Shown: positions 1 to 14,655, counted from the stretch's first letter. The stretch: 64,000 bases of DNA from Ophthalmolycus amberensis (GCA_024529925.1 JAFEUB010000720.1:404501-468500), one strand, 5' to 3'. Program-made: numbers and translations. Notes: generated by a model not told the origin, from the sequence alone.

Positions 1-2575
1 ACGGACCGCAACAAAACAGTGACATCATTTGGGTTTTGGAGAATGTTAACCGGCGGCTTAATGCACAGTAACGTAAATAAATCAAAGTTATGTCCGCTTC
101 CCCCCGTTAAGTGGCTGGATTAGTTTTTATGGTGAGCTCACTGGCAAAGAGCAGCTCCTCAGAGAGGATCTCCTGTTATTCATCCTGTTTGAAAGGTGCT
201 AATAAAAGAAAGTATAGTTGGGGCGTATAGAAGACAATGGGCCTTGATCATAAGCTGCCCTGCTGTTTATTACATGGCTTAATTGGTCATTACTGTTTTA
301 TTCACTGTAATAATGGAGGGCGCTTCCCTTTCACTCAGAGAGCTGTGGTTTACAGATGCCACTGAAATAAAACAGTTTAAATGTGGAATTTTCTTCCCAA
401 CATATAATTAGTTTTTAGCGCAGCTCATAATCCCATAAAGTTTGAGTTTATATGTACTGTTAGCATATAAAGAGGTATTTATATTGGATATGATCGTTTA
501 TGTTTGACTCTGAAACACACAAAATCACACAAAATCAGCTTTTTAACCTAAAAGTACATTCTAATATCTCACAGTACATGTCCCGTTAATCCTGCCTGTA
601 CTTGGCCTAATTTGATTTGACTGAAGACCAAATAATCTCTCCTCTCTACAGATACGAGCATCAGTTAAATACCTCAAATGTAAGCTTTATAATTATACAT
701 TCTTTAGAAAAACATCCGACGCTGTCTCCTCCGTCTCCTTTCAGGTGGCGTTTTCACGGCTCATTGTCACTAAATGTTGCGTGACTTCTTCGTCTTGGCT
801 CGTCCACACTGGCCCCTCCAAATACTCCACATGTACGTCTATATTGTACAACAGACAGGAAAGTACAGGCTTTCTTTGAACTGTTGCATGAATGAGAGGA
901 GAGTAAATTCTTTAGAAAGAGGAGAGGATGTCACATGCATTGGAAGACCGAGTGGAAGAAAAGTGTTTTCAGTCCACCAAAGACTTAAAATCTGTCATAA
1001 ATGTCTTTGGAGAACACTCGCTGAAGCAAAAAACGTCCCTCGCCCTCCATCCAGCATCGCAGAGTTAAACTCATCCACGGCCCCCTGATCAGAGCTGTGC
1101 TTCAAGCACCCTCAGTCTCTCCAAACAAATAATATTTTACAAGCCATTTCCTCCAGTGAGCGTGTCAAGCAGAGACAATAAACAGCAGTAATTGTGTCTA
1201 GTCTAGTGTTTGAACTGTGGAGGACGGGGTGTAAGGGGGCTTCACACCCCGCTCCGGGGCAGCGTCGCGTCCTCAGCGCCTGGAATACATAAACACTGAT
1301 TGTTATTCAGCCGGATCAGCACATTATTGGCTAATCACGGCGCCCTTTGAATCCGCCGTATCCGGTGACAAAGACAATCCGCCCTCTGTGCATGTGTTTG
1401 TTTGTATTCGTGCATAGATGTGTGGAAGTGTTGTGTCAAAGCTGGAGTTGTGATATTGATATAGGTGTGGAGTTACAGTTGAATTAACTGCTTCAAAGGG
1501 CGGCTCCTCCATAAAGGACCACACTATGTCTGTCAGCGTTAGGTGAATAGATTTGGCCCCCAGGCGCAGATTTGTAGTGGTCTGACAAAGTGTTGAGGCA
1601 CTCACTCACTCACTGCTCAGTCATTTCTGCAAAGAAATCATCTTAAGTTGTTTTCATAATGCCTTCCACTTAGGTGGGCAACTTTTCTTTTTTTTGTTCC
1701 TTGTATCAGAAAAAATAAACTCTCTCTGAATCTTGTGAGCTGCTCTTGCAAGAAAGAATAAATATACAAACATAACAACACGATTCAATCACTCATCACA
1801 CAGACGCAGAAGTTAAAACTTTCACAAATATTATAAAAAACGTCTCTAAGTACTATAGAGCGTTAAAGTTCCTCCGAAAAATTTGTTTCTCTCACTATAC
1901 ATATATATATATTATTTTGCAGTTTTCCATTTGTTTAGTTTTCATTTAACATTTAGCTGTACAATTAGATAAATGATAAAAAGCAACAGCATTTATTTAT
2001 GGAGCAACTTTCCTTTCGAGCTTACCAACTGTTTGAACCCGAAATGTAAGACCACAGACAAATAAGCAAACAGCAAGACCCAAGTAAGCCCAGTGAGGGG
2101 AACAACCTTCGCCAAGAGCTGATGAAAAACAGCAGAAATTATAAAATACTTAACAGAGTCAAAACAAAATCGCAAAAGTAACAAACTGAAAACAGATTTA
2201 AAACAGCTATAGTCTTTACAAAAGAAACCCCTTAAATAGTGCTTGCTTTACATTATTAGAATCATTTTTTTTAGGCCTGTCCCAGGGTTTTCCACTATTT
2301 CTCACATATTCAGCAACTGTGTAGTTATGATCTTTTATCAGACCCTCTATGTCTGGTAAACTCCTGCATCTTTCAAACACCACCCCTCCAGTGTGCAGTG
2401 CAGGTTTTCAGTCCAATATTTAAAGTTTTAACTCTAACTCACAACCCTGATGACATCACGGTGACGTCATGTTTTTAGACTTCATGCAGTTGCTTTCACA
2501 TGCTGAGTAGAATTGACGAGTAAACCGACCTTTACGTGTCATCAACCGTCTTCCTGTGACATCCATCTCCTCCAG
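1..2575. other. crlf1 first intron or upstream DNA, no coding exon seen
   Basis: This stretch precedes the first recognisable crlf1 exon. In other vertebrates exon 1 of CRLF1 encodes little more than the signal peptide. No hydrophobic ATG-started exon with a suitable donor was found here, so exon 1 probably lies left of the window and this is intron 1. A 104-codon open frame at 774-1088 has no recognisable domain or splice context and is treated as chance. The last bases before 2576 form a normal pyrimidine-rich acceptor (ctcctccag). Confidence 0.6.
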
Positions 2576-5500
2576 ATGTAGCAGTAATATACCCCCAGGA
2601 CCCCGTCCTTCGCATGGGGTCCAAACTGACCGCCAGCTGCTGGGTCCACCCTGACCTCGGCGTCCACGCCAGCTCTCTGTTCTGGACGCTCAACGGTCAA
2701 CAGCTGCCCAGCTCCCTGTACAGAGTGCTGAGCCCGACCAACCTCAGCGTGACGCTGGCCGGACTCAACGCCTCCAGGCAGACGTCCGGCGACAACCTGG
2801 TCTGTCACAACCACAAAGGACACATCTTGGCTGGCTCCTGCCTCTACGTCGGCAGTAAGTCAAAGTTATAGTAGTTATAGGATTATTATTATTATTCATG
2901 TAGAAGTCCACATTTTCTTCTTTTGTCATTTTGTTAGTATATTCGTCTGGCCGACATTGCTCTGAGGAATATGTGTCTGCGTTTTGTCTGTGCTTCGCTG
3001 TTAACTCCTGTTAAAAGGGTAATTTATGGTCGAACAGGAGTGAGAGGAGGGAAAAGGAAACGGCACTAGATGCTGTATTTTATGTTTAGTATTCCTGCCT
3101 TGAGACCAGTGAGAGGCCTCTATGACCTGTGTGGTCCATTACTCGCACAATCGCTCACAGGTCATGGGTCATAAGAGAACTTTACAAAGACACATGTTTG
3201 TATTTCCATACGTATGAGGACCAGCATTTACATAATGCATTGCATAGCCCCTAAATGGTTTACAGTGAACTATATTGGGTGATCTTGTGTGATGCCCTAA
3301 AATAACCTTATTTTCTCCAGGGTCAATCCTTATCTTTTAGAAATAGTTTGACATTCTGGGACGTTTATGCGCACTTAGAGTTAGTTACTTGTTATTACCA
3401 ATGGAAATATTGACTGAAGCAATGCAAGTGAGTCGCAATAATAAACTGGAACCATCCATTAACTCTCCAACAGCCCTTTGTAGAAGTAAGGAGTAGCCTC
3501 ACTCTAAAAATGGTCCTCTCAAAGACAGGAGTACACGATCAGAGGAGAAGCAGTCAGGATCCTAATCTCTGTGCGACGCTGGTGTTGAGCACCCCGTGTT
3601 CTGAGAGACGAGGAATGTTGGCAGGGATCCGGAGTCTGACCGAATCAGACAGCACGCACACAGACACACACATACACACACACACACACTCACACCAATT
3701 AAGAGAAAAACACACCAATTTGTGAGGAACATCACTTGTGGGTGAATTACACGCAGGAGGAAGGGGCTGAAGTAATGGCTGGAGGTAACTTTGTACCCTC
3801 TATGAACCTCCATCTTCCCTCCACCTCTTTGTCTCTGCACTGCTCTCTTTTGTCTCTCACGTGCGTTTTCTTCCCCCTTTCTCTTCGTCTTTCCACCTGT
3901 TCCTCTTTCTGCCCCAGTGCCTCCAGAGAAGCCGGTCGATCTGACCTGCTGGTCCAGGAACACCAAAGACCTGACTTGCAGCTGGGCCCCCGGAGGAAAA
4001 GGAGAGACTAACATCAGCACACAGTACACTCTCAAGTACAAACTCAGGTATTAACGCACACACTTACAGCTACACTGCAGAAAATATCCACGTGACAAGT
4101 CATTCAGTTCACTGTATCTGAAACTCAAAACAAAAACAAGCCCACTCATAGTATTTCAGTAATCAACTTAATCTTTTAGAATCAGACCAGATTCTGGGTA
4201 AAATAGGACAAGATCAGAATGAGACCAGATCTGTGTAGAATAAGATCAGATCCGGGTAAAGTAAGACCAAATCTTGGTAAAAAGCGATTTTACTTTACGT
4301 TTCCTTGGGACTTTTTGTTCCGTCATTCAGAACGTATTGAGGACACAAAATCCGCTTAGTTTGTTTTTGCTGGAATTTGTGTGAGGTTTGCCCAGATTTT
4401 TGTGTAAAATGTCTGAACTAGAGACTATTGCAAATGTTCTTACTCACATTACACATATTTAAAAAAAAAAAACAGAAACAATCGGAGCTTGAAACAGACA
4501 AAATACCATATCTCTTTGGCAGATCTTACGTGAAGAATAATAACAGCAGTGGTTGCCAGAGGGTTAAAACCTTCATGCGTACAAAAGTCACATTTCATGA
4601 GAATTAGGAAAAGGGTTTTTTTCAGCAGGGAACGCTACATTTTGAAAATGAGCTTCATATGGGTTGTAAGCTCTGTTCGCATATTTTAAAAGTTAAATCA
4701 GCAATTTAAAAGCAGCAAAAGGGAAATGACTTGACAGGCGTGCAGTGGCCGCAGGCGTGCCAACTGCAGTCACATTAGTGTAAATAAGGACCCAATAAAA
4801 CCACTTGTGACGGATAAACTCTTAACTGGCAACACATTATGTAATAAATTCTATATCACATGCATTATTAATGGGAACTGTTTCGCTGTCCAGAGTTATT
4901 TCAGTATATTTTGTTTTCCTCCCAGGTGGTATGGCAAGGAGAAGGAGTGTGAGGATTACACTCATACGCAACCTTACTACTGCAGCATCACGCGGGACCT
5001 GCACCTCTTCACGCCCTACGAGATCTGGGTGGAGGCCTCCAACCAGCTGGGCCGGGCTACCTCCGATGTCATCACCCTCGACATCCTAGACGTGGGTGAG
5101 TGTGAGAAGGAGTGAACTTTCGACCCCCTTTTTTTAAGAGCTTAGATCCCAGTGACAATGAGCCCTCAGGCTATAATAAATAACAGTGGATACGAGGCCC
5201 GTAGGCCTGAAAAAAACGAACAATTACACACGTCTACGACTCGTGAACAGTTCAGTCTGTGAGAGATTTTGTGATTTATTCCTCCTCTTGCCATCCTCAT
5301 AGTGGTTGCTAGTCTTTGGTTCCACTTAACACAATACAAGTAAACAAGATCTCACAGTATCAATGCAACAGGAAATGGGGTAAAGAATATCAGCAAATAA
5401 TCGAAGTGATTTTGCAAATGAAAGGAAATGAAAGGAAAAACTAAAACTCTTTACGGAACAGGCTCTTGTTTTTAACTAGTCCAGGCAAACATGATGTTAG

Positions 5501-8500
5501 CCGGCTGATGAGAGGATTGATATCAATCTCATGTCTCAGAGGCAATTATCTTAGCTGAGCATTGAGACTTAAAGCAGAGGGAAGGATGTGGACAAAACAT
5601 AAAAGGAATATGCCTTCTGGCACCTCTGCAGATTATTGATCAACACGCTGTGTCTTGCTTGATCAGTCATGAAAATAATGCTGTAATAACAACAATTTGT
5701 GGTCACCGGTATATGCCAGACATTTTCTTGGACGGGAGCAGTGACTCTAAGTTTGCACAGCATAGTAAGGATCCCAAAAGTTTTCAAAGGATGTGTGGAA
5801 TAAAATAAAAGGTTTAATAACCTTAAAGCTGCTCAAAGAGGAAACACGGGGGCCAACTGCAAGTTAAGTGATTCATTCCTGCCCCTATTTACTGTCTCAT
5901 GACCCCTGAGATTGGCAACCACGAATGACTTTATCACTTTATAAATTCATCTCTTTCATTCCGACAGACAGTGGCTGGATTTCTGTGGCTTCTGTCTTTT
6001 TGGAGAAAGTTGTTCACAAGCAGTCATCCAGCTTTACACTGATAGGATGAGCGGTGTTCCCTTTTAAAGCTTTGCTATGTGGTCCGTTGCCTGGCTTAGT
6101 GCGGTTCAAGCAAATGGACAACAAGATAAAAATTCTTCTCTTATCTCATTATTCCCTAAAAAACACACACACACACACACACACACTCTCATACACACAC
6201 ATGCATGCACACACCTGGACAGGCGTAGGCGTGTGTGTGTGTGTGACGAATGAAAACGCCCTCTCGTTTGATGAGCTCATTTTCTCTTCACTCATGCTCA
6301 CTGGACACGCGTACAGAAAACGCTCGCTAACCCCCTTTTATGTGGCATCGGAATGTTCCAGACTGATCCTCGAACCTAATCCCGTCTCCGAGCCGGCTGC
6401 AGACCCCCGAGGCCGAAAGGAGTTTGGGCTTTGAGGCTTTAAGACTTGGACCTGAAATAATACAACCTGATTAGCTTGGAGCTCTTCACCTGGTTCAACA
6501 CGCTCCTAACGGTTCCGGGTAATTGTACCGAGAGGAAAACCCATACAGAGTTTCAGAGGTGAACACGTCACCAGCGAGGAAACGAGCGTCCATCAAACTG
6601 TAATCCCTTTTCCGTTACCGAATGTATGCACGCACACACACACCTGTTGACACACCCCGAGGGCAGGGCAGGGCCTGGTAACTGTATAGAAACAGAGAGG
6701 CAGACAGAGGTGGTGTAGGCGGTTTCTGGACTTGTGCGTGTGTGTGTGTGTGGGGGTTTTGTTTCGCTCGGGTTGCCCCGGCCATTCTTTTCACGCAAGC
6801 AGTTTCCACAACAGTGGCAGGTCATAAAACACAGCAACCACACCTGCGTGGAGCTGCTATGAGTCACTCGCGTCTACGGTCTTGTCCAATCAGTTATGAA
6901 GGCGAGGTGGACACACCTACAGTCTTTTTCTGCATTCCTCAGTCACGGGGAGCCCTCTGAACCGAGAGACTAGAGGCAACTTGTGTTGGTGTCTTGAGTC
7001 TGAGATGAGGATATGTTGACAATAGATGTTAACAATCTGCAATTTGACAAGTCTCTTTGACTTTTAAGGCCAAATGCACATAATGTATGTCGGAACTACA
7101 CAGTTCCTTTTTTTTATCAGCGGACAAATAACTTTATTCCTCATTAAAAATACCATTTAAAAGATTTTCTCTTCTAACTTAAATACGAAGTTAATTATCT
7201 TATGATCTTCAGATATCTTGGCTTTTCTTGTGATCACGGAATAATTGTCTGGAAAAAACAAAACAGAATGATGTCATAAAATATGTTGTCATCTCAAAAT
7301 GAATGATCTGAATGGCATTCATATTTACAATAATCAAGCAAACAAGACATTAGTATGAAACCCACAGGCAGGCTCTCCAAATGAATGGTAGTCAAATAGA
7401 AACATTTTATGTGAAATAAAATCTATATTAACTGTCTTAAAAGTGAATGCATAATTCTGGCAATATTTATTCTATTTTATTTTTTCTGTAAAAGATTTTG
7501 AAGTATTTTTTTTCCAGACCTGAGTATTTGCCAGCAGATCTTATGCTTCGTCCAAACATCCACCAATCAGAGGGGAGGGCAGCAGCCTCTTTGTAGCCTG
7601 AGAGGCAAAACATGGAGCAAAGAAAGTCCGTTAAACACTTGTTAAGCTTAATTGCTGTGAGCACAGGAATAACTGAAAACCATATCAGCATTTCTGTCCG
7701 ATACGTGTCATTGGTTTGGGCGATTAGTGTGTCCACTTCAAAACCACTCTTACTGTTTAACCAAGGCTTTAAAACTTTTACTCCACTTTTGTGTTAAAAA
7801 TAAAAAACAATCTAAGACGGGTGACTGTGCGTGCTACCATTATATTTACACTTTTAAAATCACCCATGAGTACGAACTGACACGTCTGCAGCAGTTAACA
7901 GAAACTCTCTTGTTCCGTCTGAACACTGGGGACAATAAACGAATCCTCCAAAACTCTTGTGTCGACTCCCACTTTTATTTTCCCCTCCACTGAATCTTTC
8001 CCATCTTCTTCTCTCCCCCGGGCTCGTCTTGTTTGTTTATCGCCAAGGGATGACATTATGAAAAGTGACTGCAGTTGATATTGAAACAATCTTAAAAGCC
8101 CAAAACAAAACGCGGGCAAAGTTAAAATAATGGTCTGTCAGCACGTTTGTTTGTCGAAAAAGATAATCGTTGTCAGATGAAGAAGGCCTCTTCCAGTTCA
8201 CACAAGTCAACTCTTCAGAAACTGTAAGGCTCAGAGACCACAAACCTCCACCGATGCTGAACAATCCTCCAATGAGCGGTTGCACACAAAGACATCACTA
8301 CTACTGCTTTAGATTTGAATTAAGTGCATTTCTTGACCCTGCAAACGTAAGCTGTAATGTAGAAAAAGCCCCTAAGCTATAAATTCTTGGCTAAAATGAT
8401 CATCTGCGCCATCTGTCCACCAGAAGTGCATCATTAGGTCTTTAGGATAGAAATATACTTGTTAATGGATGTAATAAATAAAAGAGTTTGTTCCTCGCAT

Positions 8501-11500
8501 GAAATCATTGTTTGTGCGTTTGAGATTTTGCGCTGATTATAACATTATAGTCACAAACAGTTCCTCTCAAAAATAAATAGAAATCCAGCCGGTTGGTTAG
8601 CAACGCATACAACAACTCTTTTTAAAAGTCATTTTTGCTTTCATCTTTAATTTTCTGCTGTAATCAATGGTTTTGTATGAACAATGGATTAATGGACGAC
8701 ATGTGACCCAACTCTACAGTTGCCCTCGGCTAGCATCAGCGTCCTTTAGCTCAGTTTTGGTTTTCCAGCTCGCAACTTTACTGCTCTGGTTCACTCTCAG
8801 CGCTCGTGTCACCCTCATTTCCAACAGCAGGTTCTATCTCTATTACAAATCTGTACACTAGCTGGTGAACATAGCGGAGTATTTAGCAGATAAAGAGACA
8901 GGTATTTCAATCAGGTGTGATTGAAGATATTGGCTAAAAAGAGCTAAAAAAGATATTTGACCTACATTCGTCAGGTGGCCAGAGACACAACTCGTAATGT
9001 TGCTCTGTGTGTAAATAGGTTTGCTAACATCTTCACCGTAGCAACTTCAAATGGTCACAAGGCCCCGGAGTGGCCAAAGAAAGCAAGTAATGCTGCTTTA
9101 AAGATTATTATTTCTTGTCTGAATGCAGAAATATACCATTTTGCTGTAAAGTACATTGTTTTGACTGTATTCTTTAAAAGTAATACAAAGACGTCAACAG
9201 GAAGAGACATTTTTTAACTGTGATACATCCCCAAATATTCCATATCCGGCTCATTTATCTAGACCTTTTCCTTGAATATTTACGAATATTCAAAATTTCC
9301 CATATGTCACTTGAATCAATTAGACGATTAATTGATCAGTCAACAGACTATAAAATAAATCGTCAACTAATAAATCGTCAACTATTTTGATAATCAAATA
9401 ATCATTGTAGTCATTTTTTCAATAAATAAATCCAAACATTTGCTGGCTTCAGCCTCCAACGTGAGGATCCGATGCTCATCTTTGTGATAACAAACTGAAT
9501 GTCTTTTGGTTTTAAACTGCTGAAGACATTTAAAGACAGCACCATCGGCTGTAGGAAATTATAACGGCCATTTTTCACTATTTTCAGAGATTTTTTAAGT
9601 TAGAACTGGTATGGTTTTTTGGCATATTTTCTGCTCTTGATGAGATCTTCTTACTTGATAACCTCCTCCGTCTCCTCTTCCTCCAGTGACCACGGACCCT
9701 CCGTCAGGTGTGACCGTCAGTCGTGTCGGTCAGTTAGAGGACCAGCTGAGTGTTCGCTGGGAGGCTCCGCCTGCTCTCAAAGACTTCCTGTTTCAGGCCA
9801 AATACCAGATCCGCTACAGACTGGAGGACAGCCAAGACTGGAAGGTATAAGACAAGGAGTTATAAAGACATAAATCTGTTCTCTTTGTCCTCTCACACAC
9901 AAACAGATATATCACTGCAGCTGTTTCTCATCCTAACGCTGTAATCAACCCTAATCTAGTCTGATTGAGGCCTCCACTGCCAGATGGGTTAACAGTTCAG
10001 AAACTTTCATCAGCCATAAATCGAGAAGTCAGGTTTTGATCAGGAGAAAAACACCGGCCAGAGCCACTGTGTATCCCTCCGTTCAAACTTTTAATGAATG
10101 AAAAATACAGTGTAAAACCTTCAGCCGTGCCGATGGCGTTTCCCAGGAATCATTTGAGTCCTGTGGGTACGAGGGAAGATTCTCCAGTAATTAAGGGGGA
10201 ATTACACAGATGTAATATAAGCAAGTCTTTGCTCGCAAAGTGGAAAAAGAAAAGAAGGGGAGTGGAGAGAGGCGGCGGAGGGATGAGAGCGTTTTCGAAG
10301 GAAGAGAGAGGAGACTTAAATCCGAGGGTTTAAGGGTTTGGTGGTGAAAACAAAACGCCGTTTTCCCTCTGAACCGGCCCTAATCATGAGGTCATGCTGA
10401 GGAATGGAGGGATACATCTCAGCTGTTAATGCCTTCAATATGGCTGTAAAGACGCTCAGCGGTAACGTCTGCCGATTTGGCTTCCCCACGTCACATCATT
10501 AGCCCTCTGATGCCTGTAATTTCCAGGTTCTGCTTTCTGTTGCAGTCGTTCTTAACAAGTGTTTACAGACGGAATGCCAGAGAGAGAAAGTGGGGACTAT
10601 TAGACACGATTATTAACTGCAGTGTGTGGGCGTCTCTTTCCCTCCATCTTTTCTGTCTTTACTTTTGCTGTCTTGTACGGTTTTCGAGTACATGCTCCTG
10701 TGTGCGTTTCTCAGCATATCCAGCTCTGTAATAAGTAATAGAGAGCAGGTTTTTACCCAGCAGGCACGGCTACGTTAAAACATTTTCATAAACATGCTGA
10801 TCAGGAGTCACTAAACAATGTGGTGTGCATGCATGCTCAGGTCTGTTCGGGGTTTGTGGTTGTGCTTTCTACATCTTGACTCTGCCCTGTGTTTAAGTTT
10901 ACGCACATTAGTATTTAATACTGCGGTCAGACCTCCAACTCTTCTGTGTTTGAGTCTTTTTTCTTTCTCCTGTAGGTGATGGATGACGTTGGGAATCAGA
11001 CATCTTGTAGATTGGCTGGACTGAGACCTGGAACAGTGTATTTTGTCCAGGTACGGTATGGTCTGGTTGTGTGTGTGTGTGTGTGTGTGTGTGTTGGAGT
11101 GTATGCAAGTGTACATCGGATTTCGTCCGTGTTCATACTGTTGCATCTTCTCCAGGTTCGCTGTAACCCTGTGGGCATCTACGGCTCTCGCAAAGCTGGG
11201 ATCTGGAGCGAGTGGAGCCATCCTACTGCTGCATCCACACCCCACAGTGGTGAGCACACACTCAAACACACACACACACACACAGGACTACTAAGAAGGC
11301 ATTTGCCTGCTGTTGATCTCAGTTTTGAGGTCATTTCGATACATTTTAAGGGGCAATTTGTGCCACTAAAACTTGCTTTATATCACGGCGCAACACAAGT
11401 CCCACAGCTCTGTCCGACTGCTGGAAGCCGCGAGCCTGGTAGAAGAAGAATGGAGTTGTTTTACACTTCTCTACTCTTCTTCCAGCCTGTATTGTATTGT

Positions 11501-12475
11501 ATTGATCTTTTATTTATGGCAGATGCATCAGTCAAATCAAATCAAAAATCATAGCAAAACCAAATCATAATGTAAAGCTTTAGTTGCAACACAAAGATCT
11601 TGACAATGAACTGATAAAAGACAAACACACCTTCATTTGTGCCGTCGGATTCACTGGATGCTGTAAAGCTGTGGCCAACTGCTGTTGTTGCCTCACAAGA
11701 TTTAACAATGAAATTGCAGAGTAAAATAGTATCATAATAACTTATTGGAATGATGGCCATGACTTTGAAAACAAAACGTGGGTTGTAAAAAACGTGAAGG
11801 GTTTCCTAGAACTTCCCAATGAATTTTGGCAACGGTACCAGACAGAAAGAGAGGTCCTATCAGTTACTGTGTGAATTCACTGCCTGAACTTTTCATGGCT
11901 CTACACTGGCACGCACTACACATCTTGAGTCATTTCTCACTTCTTCTTCTTTGCTTTCTTTGCTTTAACTATAACTACTGTAATAACTGTGCTCTGCAGT
12001 GGAGGAATGCAACTAAGTACGTTTTAAGTGACTGAAATACCATCACTGCCGCTCTGTGAGACGTTTCATTACAGAACGCCAAAGCCGGTCTTACTCTCGT
12101 CTCATCCTCCCTCTTCCCTTCTTCTCTTCCCTTCGTGCAGAGCGGCTGATTTCGGGCTCCTGCGACTCAAAGTCCAGCGGGGACTCCAACTCCACCCTTC
12201 GCAGGGAGCTGAAGCAGTTCTTCGGCTGGGTGCGGAAACACGCCTACGGCTGCAGCAGCATGTCCATGAAGCTGTACGACCAGTGGCGAGTGCTGATGCA
12301 GAAATCCCACAAAGTTCGCAACCAGGTAGGTAAGCATCACCAATGCAGGGGGACACACAAATCAAATCGCACAAGCCGATACGCACTTAAAGTCAAAACA
12401 GTTTTGTTTTATTCAACCTGATTTGTAACAGATTGTGTCTTTTTAATTTAGGTTCTCCAAGGGGATAAATCCTAG
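2576..12475 (+). CDS. crlf1: cytokine receptor-like factor 1 (5' partial, first exon missing)
   Basis: This is a secreted soluble class I cytokine-receptor-like protein. In mammals CRLF1 pairs with CLCF1 to form a ligand of the CNTF receptor complex. Eight exons are read: 2576-2854, 3918-4047, 4926-5095, 9687-9844, 10976-11050, 11156-11249, 12141-12325 and 12452-12475. All junctions are GT-AG and in phase. The exons give 370 residues, against about 422 for the complete human protein. The first exon is the Ig-like domain (starts VAVIYPQDP, ends GSCLYVG). Two fibronectin III cytokine-receptor domains follow, with paired cysteines in the first (DLTCWSRN, KDLTCSW) and an intact WSEWS box in exon 11156-11249. 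The conserved tail RRELKQFFGW...KLYDQWRVLMQKSHK precedes a tiny final exon coding VLQGDKS and a stop. A candidate AATAAA lies at 13496-13501. Intron 5096-9686 is the largest and holds an old repeat. The identity is secure. The symbol could be crlf1a or crlf1b, which the sequence alone does not decide. Confidence 0.93.
5096..9686 (+). other. large crlf1 intron with microsatellites and a fish repeat
   Basis: This intron separates the first and second halves of the receptor domains of crlf1. It contains CA/GT tracts near 6165-6245 and 6620-6755 and a degenerate interspersed repeat near its 3' end (annotated separately). Several open frames of 60-126 codons occur on both strands. They are low complexity or have no recognisable domain, and none is taken as a gene. 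Confidence 0.7.
9321..9605 (+). repeat. degenerate copy of a widespread percomorph interspersed repeat
   Basis: The segment opens with A/T-rich 'aatcgtcaactattttgata' type sequence, continues with 'ccaaacatttgctggcttca' and ends with 'ggccatttttcactatttt'. This order resembles a very common non-autonomous repeat of percomorph fish that I recognise from memory. It carries many substitutions, so it is old. The boundaries are approximate and the family name is not assigned. Confidence 0.6.
11068..11094 (+). repeat. (GT)n microsatellite in a short crlf1 intron
   Basis: A GT tract of about 27 bases fills a quarter of the 105-base intron between crlf1 exons 10976-11050 and 11156-11249. A second CA tract follows the next donor near 11265-11283. 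Length variation here would change a very short intron. Confidence 0.9.
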
Positions 12476-12504
12476 CACACGCTGCTTTTACAAGCAGAAA
12501 ACAA

Positions 12505-12539
<35 letters not shown>

Positions 12540-14655
12540 ATAGAGAGATTGTATTCGTATATGGGAATTATAAGACATTTTGCTCTGGACATTTTGTGCA
12601 AATACCAGCCGTGGCCGCGAGAGGACATAAACTGTGGGATTTTTCTAGGCAACATGAGAACCTTTTCTTCTGTCTGAAAAGGTGCAACTGATCCTGGTAT
12701 CATCATTAACAAAGAGACCATGTGGACTACTCTGCTTTCTCAAAGGAAGGTTGTAGCATGAATAACTCTAAATGTGCTCAAAGGTGATCAAAACAGATTC
12801 AAACTAACTAAAAGTGTTGCCCGAGCATCTGAAAGTATTGTGTGACCTTTTGTTGAGTTTCTCCTGTGGATCCAAAGCACCATCTAGTGGCAGTTCAGCA
12901 TCCACGGATACTCCAAATCCAAGTTTTCACTGTTGCCCTGACGAAAAAAAGAAAAAGTACAGAATGATCATACAGTATTTCTAAGTCATGCTTTGTCATA
13001 TAAGTGCCAAACTGGTTCACCCAGCATTCATGTGTTTCTGAGCGACAGTATGTGACTGATGACGTGATGGTGTTTGTGTCTGGAGACGTTTCACTGCCTT
13101 TATTTTTGTACTGAATTGTACCAGCATATTTAAATCTGTATAAAGTTATGTTTTATGTCTTAAGTTATGTTTAGTTAGTAAAGAAGTATCAATGACTGAA
13201 GTTGTTATCGATCTCTAATGTTGTTGTATAAAGATGTTGTCAGAAACAGAGTTTGGAAATGAGTTGGGTGCACGCTACAGCAGACACTATAATACAACAA
13301 TATGCATATGTTCCCATTGCTCCACAGAGTATGACTTACTGCTCGACACATGTCCTGCTGTACAGACTCTGGTTCCGATTGTCTGAGCTGAAATATTTAT
13401 AAAACGGCCACGTAAGGACAAAAAGAACACGTCATAATATGGAACAGAATTTCATTTTCTCTCCATATTGCCACCAAAATAAGCAGAATGCATGCAATAA
13501 ATTGTGTGATACTGTCAGTGGAAGATGAAATGTTTGGTCAGAAATCAGTTGTGTGTTGTTTATTAACTCTTTATCGAGTGTGGATATGAGATTTGACTGC
13601 ACGCTGTGCAGATCAACCCCCGAGCTACAGCAGCACCAATTCACTTTAATATTCAAAAGCTGTTTAGACGTTTGGGGAGACACCCCCAGGCAAAAACATT
13701 GTTACGGTGTTTATTTTACTACTTTGTCTATTTGCATCTATAGATTTATTAACTACTTTAAAACTTAAGATAAGCCTCATTTGCATTTTAAAACATAAAA
13801 TTTCAGAAAACTTGTAATACAAAAAATTAAATTTTATTTAAAATAGAACAATTAAATAGGGAAGTTTCGTGGTGATATTTATTAGGTGTTTTTTCTTTTA
13901 CCCTATATTCGCCTGTAGTGTCTTCAAAATGTATGGAAGTTTACAATCCATACCTTTGAAGGACGTGTTCGACTACTGTGAGCCAGAAAGCAGCCAGTAG
14001 CACTTACATACACCAATTTTCTAGTTTCATTCCTATCAATATTTTAAAGTTTTTTTTACAGATGAGTTTGTTCATATATCATTCATAACCTGATTTATAG
14101 AATTTCTTTTTTCCTAAAAACATGGCAATCTTTTTTTTTTACGTCTGTTTTAGGGAGTGATAATAAGAGATATGAATAAGTACCCTCTGCAAAATCCTTT
14201 GAGTCTAAGATATCAACAAAATTAAACAAGGGTTTTGAACCTCCAGGGAAAGGTTCATTCTTTTTTTTAACCCTTTTCACCTGGGGTTTCTCCCCCTAAG
14301 CTGCGGCTGGTTCCAGATCGGCTTTAAAGCACACAAAGTGAGACGTGAACATGCTCAGTCATCAAGAACACTCAAAACTCCACCAACACTTCGAAAGTAA
14401 AGAACAACTTAATTGTGATACCAACGCGTTTCAGCTTGTGGCCTTCATCCGGCTCATCATATGACCTCTTGAGACTTTTTCACTCTTCCATGCTCCTTGG
14501 AAGTATATAGTTCTTTATGTGTTTAAGAACCATGGCCAAGCTTAGTTTTAGCAACCAGAGAAGAATGGAAAAGGTTATGTTGTTGAAATTTCTTGAAGGT
14601 GCAAAAAAAGTGTCTTGATAAACATTCTCAGTGAAGAAAAGCATCTACGCCTCAT

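Noticed and set aside
774..1088. 104-codon open frame left of crlf1
   Set aside because: No domain, no credible signal peptide, and no donor that joins in phase to the crlf1 exon at 2576. It is treated as chance.
3562..4041. 159-codon minus-strand open frame
   Set aside because: It runs through a CA/GT microsatellite (giving a VCVCVC run) and lies antisense to a real crlf1 exon.
10811..11281. 156-codon minus-strand open frame with a poly His-Thr run
   Set aside because: It is antisense to crlf1 exons 10976-11050 and 11156-11249. The HTHTHT part is only the GT microsatellite.
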